A stretch of DNA of 64,000 nt from Glutamicibacter sp. PS (GTDB lineage: Bacteria; Actinomycetota; Actinomycetes; Actinomycetales; Micrococcaceae): assembly GCA_031317595.1 (NCBI GenBank), contig JANCMB010000001.1, positions 2,235,610 through 2,299,609 of the forward strand. Reading direction: 5' to 3'. The translations under genes and the position numbers were made by a program. Positions 1 to 8,221 of the stretch are shown here, piece after piece. Below the pieces are notes generated by a model, which saw only the letters and a list, made by a program, of their open reading frames with translations, ran no database searches and had not been told where the DNA came from. Every line of letters begins with the position of its first letter. Position 1 is the stretch's first letter.

Positions 1-279
1 CTGCAATACGTCATACATTGCTCGGTAGTCGGTCAGGCTAAGGATCACGAGGTCGCTGGCTGCTACCGCTGCTGCGGTGGAATCGGCCAGTGTTGCCCCT
101 TCGGCGACTACGCCTCGCGCTCGGTGCGCACTACGGTTCCAGACCGTCACCCGATGTCCGGCGGCCAGAAGCGTTCGGACCATGGCCTGACCCATGGGCC
201 CTAGGCCGATGACGCTCACATCGATCGGGTGTGCGCTGTTGGCATTGAGAGGCTTTTGCTGTTCGGTTGATTGCTCCAT
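1..279 (-). CDS. NAD(P)-dependent oxidoreductase, 6-PGDH/imine-reductase type (N-terminal part, cut by window edge)
   Basis: The reverse strand from the ATG at 279 reads 93 codons without a stop up to the window edge. After a polar leader of about 18 residues comes a Rossmann start, VSVIGLGPMGQAM, then the ribose-binding stretch VTVWNRS. This is the NAD(P)-binding half of the 6-phosphogluconate/3-hydroxyisobutyrate dehydrogenase superfamily. The GLGPMG motif and N-R-S element are typical of NADPH-dependent imine-reductase-like members. The catalytic half lies outside the window, so the substrate cannot be judged. It is divergent from an HxlR regulator, a common pairing in which the regulator controls the oxidoreductase (inference). 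Confidence 0.85.
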   Translation of the reverse strand, partial: MEQSTEQQKPLNANSAHPIDVSVIGLGPMGQAMVRTLLAAGHRVTVWNRSAHRARGVVAEGATLADSTAAAVAASDLVILSLTDYRAMYDVLQ

Positions 280-312
280 ACCTCTATGGTGTGAAAGACG
301 GTAGCATTCCGG

Positions 313-339
313 AAGTACACACTATTTACTGCGGTACTT
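313..339. promoter_or_regulatory. Inverted repeat, candidate HxlR operator
   Basis: AAGTAC (313-318) and GTACTT (334-339) form perfect 6-bp arms around a 15-bp AT-rich spacer. The repeat lies between the divergent oxidoreductase and HxlR genes. HxlR-type regulators commonly bind inverted repeats with GTAC/TACT-like arms, so control of both genes from this site is plausible but untested. Confidence 0.4.
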
Positions 340-369
340 ACCTTTTGGTTAGCCATGGAGGAAATCAGC

Positions 370-744
370 ATGAGCTCGGAACGGGTCGGCCCTTACATCT
401 GCGGTATCGACGCCGCCCTCGACGTGGTCAGCGGCAAATGGAAGGGCTTAGTGCTCTGGGAGCTACAGGCTCATGGAATCCGACGGTTTGCAGAACTTCG
501 GCGCGCGCTACCTGGAGTCAGCGAGAAAATGCTGACCCAACACCTGCGTCAGATGGAAGAGGATGGGCTCATCAACCGCAATGTCTACGCCGAGGTTCCT
601 CCGCGCGTGGAATATTCGCTGACCGAAGCCGGATCTTCGCTCAACGACGCGTTGGGCCCATTGGGTGAATGGGGTCGGACCCGAATTCAGCGAGAAGAAT
701 TGCACGTGGTTCCAGTACCGGACGCTGCAACATCACGGTCTTAA
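370..744 (+). CDS. HxlR-family winged-helix transcriptional regulator
   Basis: 124 residues, the normal size for HxlR regulators. The fold markers are the GKWKGLVLWEL helix near residue 25, the recognition-helix region SEKMLTQHLRQMEEDGLI, and the wing EVPPRVEYSLTEAG. A cysteine at residue 11 sits where redox- or aldehyde-sensing members such as YodB and HypR carry their sensor thiol, so a thiol or carbonyl trigger is possible. An in-frame ATG at 355 exists, but the GGAGGAAA at 357-364 is correctly spaced for the ATG at 370, which is the start chosen. It is divergent from the oxidoreductase at 1-279. Confidence 0.9.
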   Translation: MSSERVGPYICGIDAALDVVSGKWKGLVLWELQAHGIRRFAELRRALPGVSEKMLTQHLRQMEEDGLINRNVYAEVPPRVEYSLTEAGSSLNDALGPLGEWGRTRIQREELHVVPVPDAATSRS

Positions 745-766
745 CCCAACTATGGGCGACGGCTTG

Positions 767-1480
767 TTAGCGGGTACGCCTCTGCTCTGGCCCGGTCAAG
801 CTGGCTGGACGCGGCACGTAATTGAAGTGCAGAATGGCCACCACTGCGGCCCACCCCACACCGATCGTCAGGCCCACCACCACGTCTGAAACCCAGTGGT
901 GGCCTAGGTAGATCCGCGAAAGTCCCATACAGACGACGAAAATCCCGGCTCCAATGCCGATCCACCTGGCGTAGCGACGCCAGCCTAGGACAATCGCCAA
1001 GTAGGCAGAGATACCGATCAGTGCCGCAGCGTTGAGGGTGTGTCCACTGGGGAAGGAGAAGGTCTCTGGCGGAGCAACTCCACCGGGTACGCCGCCGGGG
1101 CGAACCACAAGCAATTGGGCCTTGAGCACGATGGTGCAAAGCACCGACCCCAGCGACGTCACCACGGTGGTGGCCAATGGCCACAGGTTCCGTTGCCACC
1201 AGCACAGTGCCACGGTGATAAGGGCCATGGTTAGGGTCATGCCGGGTGTTGAGCCCCAGTAATGGAATAACGTGGCGAGCCAATGTGCCCACGGAACCTG
1301 ATGTACCAGTACCCACTGATAGACCGGTTCGTCGATGGCCTGGTTCCAACCACCGGCCCGCAGGGATACCAGCACCCGCCGGGTGAAGAACACCATCACC
1401 ACCACGATGCCGAAGACTATCCAGAGTAGCTTTGCAGCTACAGATCGCGAGCCAGAAGGGTACTGTCGAGGCAAACGCAT
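767..1480 (-). CDS. PAP2-superfamily phosphatase, integral membrane
   Basis: 237 residues with about six hydrophobic segments. The three phosphatase signatures appear in order: KAQLLVVRP (K-x6-RP), FPSGHT (PSGH) and SRIYLGHHWVSD (SR-x5-H-x3-D). These form the active site of lipid phosphatases such as PgpB, undecaprenyl-pyrophosphate phosphatases and phosphatidic acid phosphatases. A long luminal/extracellular loop holding the first two motifs is typical. The gene faces the HxlR gene, with only 22 bases between their ends. The exact substrate cannot be told; recycling of a polyprenyl or phosphatidyl phosphate at the membrane is likely from the family. Confidence 0.93.
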   Translation of the reverse strand: MRLPRQYPSGSRSVAAKLLWIVFGIVVVMVFFTRRVLVSLRAGGWNQAIDEPVYQWVLVHQVPWAHWLATLFHYWGSTPGMTLTMALITVALCWWQRNLWPLATTVVTSLGSVLCTIVLKAQLLVVRPGGVPGGVAPPETFSFPSGHTLNAAALIGISAYLAIVLGWRRYARWIGIGAGIFVVCMGLSRIYLGHHWVSDVVVGLTIGVGWAAVVAILHFNYVPRPASLTGPEQRRTR

Positions 1481-1495
1481 GCCTTCAATCCTAAT

Positions 1496-1708
1496 TCAGG
1501 CCTTATGCGAGAGATCGATGATCCACTGTGGGGTTTGCCTCCCCATCCTCTGATCCGCTTTAACCCGCAGTCGGGCGGCCATCGCCTGCTGTTCGGTCGT
1601 TATCGGGTCGGCTTCGCCCGCATCGATACGTTTTTTCAGGTCGCTGCTGGGTTGGTAGTTCGGCGGTTGGACGTGCTCGCCGGCATCCTCATTCGGTTTG
1701 GAACTCAT
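1496..1708 (-). CDS. Small conserved hypothetical protein (70 residues)
   Basis: The start chosen is the ATG at 1708, preceded on the reverse strand by GGAGGTGAGCGCA, a strong and well-spaced ribosome site. A longer in-frame reading to 1762 lacks one. The product is hydrophilic and charged, with an N-terminal disordered stretch rich in P, N and E and a helical second half ending in QTPQWIIDLSHKA. No signal peptide, membrane segment or cysteine is present. The start lies inside the end of the next upstream gene (20-bp overlap), indicating translational coupling. I do not recognise the family. Confidence 0.65.
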   Translation of the reverse strand: MSSKPNEDAGEHVQPPNYQPSSDLKKRIDAGEADPITTEQQAMAARLRVKADQRMGRQTPQWIIDLSHKA

Positions 1709-2120
1709 TGCGCTCACCTCCTGCCGTTGTTCCGGCATACAGCGCGCTGGTGACCCCGGCAATGATGTCCGCCTCGGTATCGGTGGCGGTGTCCACCAAC
1801 GCCATGAGGGCTCTTAAGCCAGCGTCGCGTTCGTGACTGTGGATTGAAATAGCGCGGTTTAGCGCCCATTCGGCGCGTTCCCACCACTCGGCACGCTGGG
1901 CGGCTCTGCGTTGTTCCCGCGCTACATGGCGCGAAGCGAAAAACGCGACGATGGCGGCGAGAACGGCGGCCAGTCCACCCACCGCGGGGCTGACCCAGAA
2001 CTCCCGCCAGAATTCCCGGTCGCTGGCGACGGGAAGAAAGTACCCGCCAGCTAGCACTCCCACGAGCAAGACAACCGCAAGGAGCAATAGCATGAGCCAG
2101 CCACGGATCCATCGAGCCAT
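1689..2120 (-). CDS. Hypothetical small membrane protein, two N-terminal TM segments
   Basis: 143 residues. Two hydrophobic segments (about residues 7-28 and 44-63) are followed by a basic, amphipathic cytoplasmic stretch starting SRHVAREQRRAAQRAEWWERAEWALNR (shown here as a helix with repeated R, E and W), then a helical tail. The layout resembles membrane-anchored proteins with a cytoplasmic helical bundle; no catalytic motif is visible. It overlaps the small gene at 1496-1708 and probably forms a two-gene operon with it. Function unknown. Confidence 0.7.
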   Translation of the reverse strand: MARWIRGWLMLLLLAVVLLVGVLAGGYFLPVASDREFWREFWVSPAVGGLAAVLAAIVAFFASRHVAREQRRAAQRAEWWERAEWALNRAISIHSHERDAGLRALMALVDTATDTEADIIAGVTSALYAGTTAGGERNEFQTE

Positions 2121-2223
2121 CGGTCCAATCCCCTCCCCTCGCCCATTGACTAAGTACTGTCACCGTGCCAGCGCGGAACCGAGTTAGCAAGAGCTTGGTT
2201 CCGGATTCATGGAAAATGGGAGC

Positions 2224-2682
2224 ATGACTATCAAGGTGCTGGCCGTTGGCAAAAAGCATGAATCCTGGGTTGATGAGGGAATCTCGCGGTACGAGAAGAG
2301 GCTGAAGAAGCCCTTCGATCTGTCGTGGCAGTTGCTTCCGCACTCATCCCGTGAACACGACGCGGCACGCAGCGAAGAGTCCGCCCGGATCCTGTCGAAG
2401 GTCGCCGACCGCGACTTCGTAATTCTTCTCGACGAGCGCGGCAAGAATATTGATTCCCCCGCCTTGGCCGAGACCCTGCGTACCCCCATCGACTCCTCGC
2501 GCAACGTTGTGGTGATCATTGGCGGGGCTTACGGTGTGGATCCCTCGGTCCATGCGCGGGCCAATTTCACTTGGTCCCTGTCGAAACTGGTCTTTCCGCA
2601 TCAGCTTGTGCGTCTGATCCTCACCGAGCAGCTGTACCGCGCGCAGGATATTCTCGCCGGCGGGAAGTACCACCACGTCTAA
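2224..2682 (+). CDS. rlmH: 23S rRNA (pseudouridine1915-N3)-methyltransferase RlmH
   Basis: 152 residues, the usual RlmH size. It opens TIKVLAVGKKHE and has the SPOUT-knot elements FVILLDERGKNIDSP, VVIIGGAYGV and LSKLVFPHQLVRLILTEQLYRA, ending GGKYHHV as in other RlmH proteins. The enzyme methylates N3 of pseudouridine 1915 in helix 69 of 23S rRNA on assembled 70S ribosomes, using S-adenosylmethionine. The ATG at 2224 matches the family N-terminus; an in-frame ATG 15 bases upstream adds MENGS, which family members lack. Confidence 0.95.
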   Translation: MTIKVLAVGKKHESWVDEGISRYEKRLKKPFDLSWQLLPHSSREHDAARSEESARILSKVADRDFVILLDERGKNIDSPALAETLRTPIDSSRNVVVIIGGAYGVDPSVHARANFTWSLSKLVFPHQLVRLILTEQLYRAQDILAGGKYHHV

Positions 2683-2699
2683 ACGCCGACGCCGGTTGA

Positions 2700-2739
2700 C
2701 TTTCCAGAGTGGAAAGACAAGACATTCCATAACGGAAAG
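2700..2739. promoter_or_regulatory. Tandem operator (two CTTTCCA-N3-TGGAAAG sites) with -35 element
   Basis: A perfect 17-bp palindrome CTTTCCA-gag-TGGAAAG (2700-2716) is followed by a degenerate copy CATTCCA-taa-CGGAAAG (2723-2739). The centres are 23 bp apart, close to two helical turns, so two dimers would bind the same face of DNA. A TTGACT -35-like hexamer at 2696-2701 runs into the first site. The downstream operon encodes a membrane protein and a winged-helix regulator, the obvious candidate to bind here (inference). Confidence 0.55.
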
Positions 2740-2749
2740 AAAGGGACGC

Positions 2750-3211
2750 ATGGATACTCAGCCACCGCATGAGAACCAAGACGCGGCACGTCTCTTGGCA
2801 GAGGCCGAATCTGCTTCCGAAAATATGCTGGCAGCTTCGTCCATGCCTCGAGGGTTCGCGCCCCTTCTCGCTTTTTTTGGCGCAGTCATGTTGACTTTCA
2901 CAAATAACACACCGTGGCAGTGGATTCTCGCATGCGCAGCCTCGGTGGTTGTCCTCGTTGGATGGGGTATCTGGCACCAGCGCCGCAATGGGAAACCCCG
3001 AGCACCCCTTGCGCATTCGAGTCTGTACTCGCGGTACGTCCTGGGATTGATCGCGATAGCCTTCGGCGCCCGCCTCTGGGATCCCACGACCCCGGCCACG
3101 GTCGTGCTGAAAGCTCTAGTCATCTTCGGGCTACTGTGGCTCTTGTACCGCACGATGCAAAGAGCCGATCTGCGCGACCGCATCAAGGACGCCCATGAAC
3201 GAGCCCACTAG
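2750..3211 (+). CDS. Hypothetical membrane protein, four TM segments
   Basis: 153 residues from the ATG at 2750, which has AAGGGA at a good distance. A polar N-terminal region of about 35 residues, rich in A, E and S, precedes four hydrophobic segments: FAPLLAFFGAVMLTF, WILACAASVVVLVGWGIW, YVLGLIAIAFGARLW and VVLKALVIFGLLWLLY. A charged tail ends the protein. It overlaps the next gene by 17 bp, so the membrane protein and the regulator are made from one message. Small membrane proteins are often paired with HTH_27-type regulators in actinobacteria; the role is unknown. The tandem operator at 2700-2739 lies in its 5' region. Confidence 0.8.
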   Translation: MDTQPPHENQDAARLLAEAESASENMLAASSMPRGFAPLLAFFGAVMLTFTNNTPWQWILACAASVVVLVGWGIWHQRRNGKPRAPLAHSSLYSRYVLGLIAIAFGARLWDPTTPATVVLKALVIFGLLWLLYRTMQRADLRDRIKDAHERAH

Positions 3212-3497
3212 CCCCACGCAGTTCGACGAGCTAATCCATTCGCCACTGCGGCTACGTGCTTGTGCGGCCTTGGCCACCATGGAATGGGTTGAATTCGCCC
3301 GGCTGCGCGAAACTCTACAGGTGGCAGACTCCGTGCTCAGTAAGCACCTCAAGACCTTGGAAACCGCCGGTTATGTGCGGATCGAAAGGTTTACCAAGTT
3401 GGGTCGAAGCCGCCTGCGTATCTCGTTGACCGCCGCGGGACGAGTCGCCTACACCGGCCATGTTGCCGCGTTGCGTAGCATCACCGGCGACGCGTAA
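3195..3497 (+). CDS. Winged-helix DNA-binding regulator (MarR-like/HTH_27 type)
   Basis: 100 residues. A compact winged helix is visible: IHSPLRLRACAALAT, then EFARLRETLQVADSVLSKHLKTLE (helix-turn-helix), then a wing YVRIERFTKLGRSRLRISLTAAGR. There is no effector domain, as in PF13601-type regulators. It is translated from AAGGACGCCC before an ATG inside the end of the membrane-protein gene. Autoregulation through the two CTTTCCA-N3-TGGAAAG sites upstream of the operon is the simplest model. Confidence 0.88.
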   Translation: MNEPTSPTQFDELIHSPLRLRACAALATMEWVEFARLRETLQVADSVLSKHLKTLETAGYVRIERFTKLGRSRLRISLTAAGRVAYTGHVAALRSITGDA

Positions 3498-3544
3498 CCC
3501 CGGTTGCCGTCTATCGGTCGGGTGTGGACCGTAGGATCGGAGAT

Positions 3545-6500
3545 ATGAGCAGCGAGGTTCTCGAGCGATTTAGCGAAGCCACCCGGAAGTGGTTCACCGA
3601 GGTTTTCGCCGCGCCCACCGAGGCTCAGATCGGCGCCTGGGATTCCATTTCCCAGGGGCAGCACACGCTCGTCATCGCACCGACGGGGTCAGGTAAAACC
3701 CTCGCCGCCTTCCTGTGGGCCCTGGATTCCTTGCACCGCCATGAATCACCCACCCCGGCACTGCCCGGGTTCGAGAGCGCCCCGGAAGGCAACGGAACCA
3801 AGGTGCTCTACATTTCTCCGCTGAAAGCCTTGGGCGTGGATGTTGAGCGCAACCTGCGCTCCCCCTTGGCCGGGATCGCGGCCACCGCTCATGAGCTTGG
3901 ACTTGTGCCTCCGAATGTTTCGGTGGGCGTGCGCTCCGGGGACACCCCCGCCGCGGAGCGTCGGCGGTTATCAAAGACCCCGCCGGACATTCTGATCACC
4001 ACGCCCGAGTCGCTGTATCTGATGCTGACCAGTCAGGCCCGTAACGCGCTGCGCGAAGTCCACACGGTGATCGTCGACGAGGTGCATGCGGTGGCCAACA
4101 CCAAACGCGGCACGCATCTTGCGCTCTCCCTGGAACGGCTTGACGCCCTGTTAGCAACTCCGGCGCAACGCATCGGTCTCTCCGCGACGGTTGAACCGCC
4201 AGAAGAGGTCGCGCGTTTCCTCGCCGGCGGCGCACCGGCCAACATCGTCCGCCCGCGCTCCACCAAGAGCTGGGAACTGTCGGTGCATGTGCCCGTTGAG
4301 GACATGACCGATCTGCCCTCCGCCGCGGCGGCGCACGACTTGGGGCCCGGCTCCTCCCCCACCGCCAGTGCCAGCATTTGGCCGCATGTGGAAAATCAGC
4401 TCGTGGATTTGGTGTTGGCCAACCACTCGACGATTATCTTCGCGAATTCGCGCCGGCTGGCCGAACGGCTTACCGGGCGCCTGAACGAAATCTATGCCGA
4501 ACGCGAGGGCTTCGCCGCCCCCGAGTCCGGCGCGAACACACCCGCGACCATCATGGCGCAGGCCGGTTCCACGGCCGGTTTGGTCCGCGAGGCACCCGTG
4601 CTCGCACGCGCCCACCATGGCTCGGTCTCCAAGGACACCCGCGCGCAAATCGAAGAGGATCTCAAACTCGGCCGACTGCGCGCCGTGGTGGCGACCAGCT
4701 CGTTGGAACTCGGCATTGACATGGGCCTGGTCGACCTCGTCATTCAGGTCGAATCGCCCACCTCGGTCTCCTCGGGCCTGCAGCGCGTGGGTCGTGCCGG
4801 GCACCAGGTCGGCTCGGTCTCCAAGGGTGTGTTCTACCCCAAACATCGCGCGGACTTGCTCTCCACCGCGCTGGTGGTCACTCGCATGCGTGCCGGAGCC
4901 ATCGAGAAGATGAGCATCCCGGCCAACCCTCTGGACGTACTCGCCCAGCAAACACTGGCCGCGGTGGCCATGGACGATCTCGAGGTGGAGGCCTGGTTTG
5001 ATTTGGTGCGCCGCGCCGCGCCCTACCAACAGTTGCCGCGTAGCGCCTACCTGGCCACGCTGGACATGCTCTCGGGCAAGTACCCCTCCGACGAATTCGC
5101 TACCCTCAAACCACGGTTGCTCTGGGACCGCGATAGCGGCATGCTCTCTGCCCGGCCCGGGGCCCAACGGCTGGCGGTGATCTCCGGGGGCACCATTCCG
5201 GACCGCGGGCTCTTCGGCGTCTTCCTCGCCGGTGCCGAAGATGACAAGGCACCCAAGCGCGTGGGCGAGCTGGACGAGGAGATGGTCTACGAATCACGGG
5301 TGGGAGACGTTTTTGCCCTCGGCGCCACCAGCTGGCGGATCGAAGACATCACCCACGACCGGGTGCTGGTCTCTCCCGCCTTCGGGCAACCGGGCAAGCT
5401 ACCCTTCTGGCATGGGGACGGGCTGGGGCGCCCCGTGGAACTCGGCGCGCACCTTGGCCAGTTCACCACCAGCCTGCTGGCGGCCGAACCCGCCGCCGCG
5501 CTGGCTCGCCTGCGCTCCGAGGGGCTCGACGATTTCGCGGCCAGAAACCTGCTCGGCTACCTCGACGACCAGCGCAAGGCCACCGGCCAGGTCCCGAACC
5601 ACCAGCGCTTCGTGGTCGAGCGCTTCCCCGATGAATTGGGCGACTGGCGGGTCATTTTGCACTCCCCCTTCGGCCTGGCCGTGCACGCCCCCTGGGCCCT
5701 GGCCATTGGGGCGAGGGTTCGCGAACGTTGGGGCCTGGACGCTTCGGCCATGGCCGCCGACGACGGAATTGTGTTGCGCATTCCGGCGATGGAGGACGAA
5801 CCTCCGGGCGCGGAGCTATTCATTTTCGAGCCCGACGAGATCGTCGAGCTGGTGACCACGCAGGTGGCGAATTCCGCGCTTTTCGCGGCACGCTTCCGCG
5901 AATGCGCCGCACGCGCCCTCCTGTTGCCACGCATCAACCCGACCAAGCGCACCCCGTTGTGGCAGCAACGCCAACGCGCCAGCCAACTACTGGATGTGGC
6001 ACGCAACTACCCGGATTTTCCGATCATTTTGGAAACCGTGCGCGAATGCCTCAACGACGTTTACGACCTGCCGGCCCTGGTCGACTTGCTCGGTGCCATC
6101 GCCGCCCGCTCGATTCAGGTCGTCGAAGTGCAGACCGAACTACCCTCACCCTTCGCCCAGTCGCTGCTCTTTGGCTATGTGGCCCAATTTCTCTATGAGT
6201 CCGACGCCCCGCTGGCCGAACGGCGCGCCGCGGCACTGAGCCTGGACCCGGTGCTGCTCGGCGAGCTACTGGGGCGCAACGATGTGCGCGAAGTGCTCGA
6301 TGCCGCGGTGATCGAACAGCTCGGTGCACAGCTTCAACACACCGACCCGGCCCGCCGCCTCAGCGGGGTGGAAGGCGCGGCAGACCTCTTGCGGCTCCTT
6401 GGCCCACTGTCCGCTGCGCAATTGGCCCGGCGACTCAACGACCCCAGTCTCGACGGGGCGGCGCTGGATGAGGCGACGGCGCGCTCCCACGCGGAAACGC

Positions 6501-8194
6501 TGGTGGCCACCCGCCGGGCGTTCACGCTCCGGGTCGCGGGCACCATCGCCTACGCCGCGGTCGAGGACGCCGGCAAGCTCCGCGACGCCCTGGGCACCCC
6601 ACTGCCCACGGGTATCCCGGCCACCTTCCTCGAACCGGTCGCCGCACCCATCACCGATCTCGTGTCGCGTTACGCGCGCACGCACCCACCCTTCACCGTC
6701 ACCGAATTGGCGACCACGCTGGGGCTGGGCGTGGCGGCTCTACGCCCGACCCTGGAATCCATGGTGTCCGCCGGGCGTCTGGCGCTCGGAGCCTTCCGGC
6801 CACTCGAGCTCGTCCCCGTGGGAATCACCGGCGACGAATACTGCGACGTCTCGGTCCTTCGAACCATCCGCACTCGCTCGCTGGCGGCGCTGCGCGCCGA
6901 GGTGGAGCCGGTCGACCAGCCAACCTTCGCGCGCTTTCTGCCCACCTGGCAGCAGGTCGGCACGGCACGCTCCAGCGCCGATGGGCTCTACGAGGTCATC
7001 ACTCAGCTAGCCGGCTCCCAGGTGCCGGCCTCCGCGTTGGAATCCTTGGTGCTGCCGGCCCGCCTCGCGGACTACGCACCGGGCTGGCTCGACGAGCTCA
7101 CCAGTTCCGGCGACGTGCTGATCTGTGGGGCCGGCGCCGCCGGTGGCAAGGATGGCTGGCTTTCGCTACATGCCGCCGAATACGCGGAACTCACCCTGCG
7201 TGCCGGGGACCGCTCCGCTCTTTCGGCACTGGCGGTGCGGCTATTGGATTCCTTCGAACCTACCGGCGCCTACTTCTTCGAGGAGCTAGCCGCCGGTCTG
7301 GAGCCAAGGGATGAGGCCGTGCAGCTGAGCGAGGTCACCGAAGCCTGCTGGGAACTCTTCTGGGCGGGATTCATTTCGCCAGATACCCTGGCCCCCGTGC
7401 GCGGTTATCTGGCCGGCGGCAGCACGGCGCATAAGATCGCCAAACCCACACCTCGGGCCCGCGCCGCGCGACTGAACCGACTCTCCGGTCTCACCCGCAT
7501 GGCACGAACTCAGGGCACGGGCCGCACGGTTCGCGGAGGAGCCCGCTGGGCCTTGCTCCCACAACCGGTGGATGACCCGACCATAGCCGCACACGCTGCG
7601 GCCGAGGTACTCCTTGAACGCTACGGGGTACTCACGCGTGGTTCGGTGGCCGCCGAGGCCGTGCCCGGTGGCTTCGGGATGCTGTATCGGGTGCTGGCCA
7701 AACTCGAGGAAGCCGGTCATGCTCGGCGCGGATACTTCGTGGAGAAGCTGGGTGCCGCCCAGTTCTCCAGATCCGCAACCATCGACCGCTTGCGCAATCA
7801 TCAACTCCCCGAAGACCCGCAGCGCACCGCCCAAGCGCTTGTGTTGGCCGCAACCGACCCGGCGAACCCCTACGGTGCCGCGCTGCCGTGGCCGGCGTCG
7901 AATACCGGCCACCGCCCCGGGCGGAAGGCCGGAGCCCTAGTGGGCATGCTCGATGGCAGGCTCTATCTTTATCTGGAACGCGGCGGTCGAACCGTGCTGA
8001 CCTTTGCTGAACCGGGCGCGGCCGAGGTTGCGGCGGTGGCCAAGGAACTGGTGCGTGTGTTGCGTGTGGCCAAGGTGGATAAGATCGCCGTGGCTACGGT
8101 CAACGGGCTGCCGGTAGCCGAGCACCCTCTGGGTGCCGCCCTACTCGAGGCCGGTTTCTACAGCACCGTGCAAGGAATTCGCTTCCGCGGCTAG
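3545..8194 (+). CDS. lhr: Lhr-type DEAD/DEAH ATP-dependent helicase, long form
   Basis: 1549 residues, in the range of long bacterial Lhr proteins. Domain order: RecA1 with Walker A APTGSGKT (45-52) and DEVH box (D178); RecA2 with SSLELGIDMG and QRVGRAGHQ; the Lhr winged helix and the DEAD/H-associated domain; then a long C-terminal extension of winged-helix-like repeats. Lhr is a 3'-5' helicase that unwinds RNA:DNA hybrids and is linked to repair of DNA damage in actinobacteria. The start is the ATG at 3545, behind GGATCGGAG; a GTG at 3524 is less well placed. The gene is followed after 27 bp by a Nei-type glycosylase, the same order as Rv3296-Rv3297 of M. tuberculosis, supporting a shared repair role. 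Confidence 0.96.
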   Translation: MSSEVLERFSEATRKWFTEVFAAPTEAQIGAWDSISQGQHTLVIAPTGSGKTLAAFLWALDSLHRHESPTPALPGFESAPEGNGTKVLYISPLKALGVDVERNLRSPLAGIAATAHELGLVPPNVSVGVRSGDTPAAERRRLSKTPPDILITTPESLYLMLTSQARNALREVHTVIVDEVHAVANTKRGTHLALSLERLDALLATPAQRIGLSATVEPPEEVARFLAGGAPANIVRPRSTKSWELSVHVPVEDMTDLPSAAAAHDLGPGSSPTASASIWPHVENQLVDLVLANHSTIIFANSRRLAERLTGRLNEIYAEREGFAAPESGANTPATIMAQAGSTAGLVREAPVLARAHHGSVSKDTRAQIEEDLKLGRLRAVVATSSLELGIDMGLVDLVIQVESPTSVSSGLQRVGRAGHQVGSVSKGVFYPKHRADLLSTALVVTRMRAGAIEKMSIPANPLDVLAQQTLAAVAMDDLEVEAWFDLVRRAAPYQQLPRSAYLATLDMLSGKYPSDEFATLKPRLLWDRDSGMLSARPGAQRLAVISGGTIPDRGLFGVFLAGAEDDKAPKRVGELDEEMVYESRVGDVFALGATSWRIEDITHDRVLVSPAFGQPGKLPFWHGDGLGRPVELGAHLGQFTTSLLAAEPAAALARLRSEGLDDFAARNLLGYLDDQRKATGQVPNHQRFVVERFPDELGDWRVILHSPFGLAVHAPWALAIGARVRERWGLDASAMAADDGIVLRIPAMEDEPPGAELFIFEPDEIVELVTTQVANSALFAARFRECAARALLLPRINPTKRTPLWQQRQRASQLLDVARNYPDFPIILETVRECLNDVYDLPALVDLLGAIAARSIQVVEVQTELPSPFAQSLLFGYVAQFLYESDAPLAERRAAALSLDPVLLGELLGRNDVREVLDAAVIEQLGAQLQHTDPARRLSGVEGAADLLRLLGPLSAAQLARRLNDPSLDGAALDEATARSHAETLVATRRAFTLRVAGTIAYAAVEDAGKLRDALGTPLPTGIPATFLEPVAAPITDLVSRYARTHPPFTVTELATTLGLGVAALRPTLESMVSAGRLALGAFRPLELVPVGITGDEYCDVSVLRTIRTRSLAALRAEVEPVDQPTFARFLPTWQQVGTARSSADGLYEVITQLAGSQVPASALESLVLPARLADYAPGWLDELTSSGDVLICGAGAAGGKDGWLSLHAAEYAELTLRAGDRSALSALAVRLLDSFEPTGAYFFEELAAGLEPRDEAVQLSEVTEACWELFWAGFISPDTLAPVRGYLAGGSTAHKIAKPTPRARAARLNRLSGLTRMARTQGTGRTVRGGARWALLPQPVDDPTIAAHAAAEVLLERYGVLTRGSVAAEAVPGGFGMLYRVLAKLEEAGHARRGYFVEKLGAAQFSRSATIDRLRNHQLPEDPQRTAQALVLAATDPANPYGAALPWPASNTGHRPGRKAGALVGMLDGRLYLYLERGGRTVLTFAEPGAAEVAAVAKELVRVLRVAKVDKIAVATVNGLPVAEHPLGAALLEAGFYSTVQGIRFRG

Positions 8195-8221
8195 TGTGCG
8201 GGTCGAGAGTGGGGAGGACAC

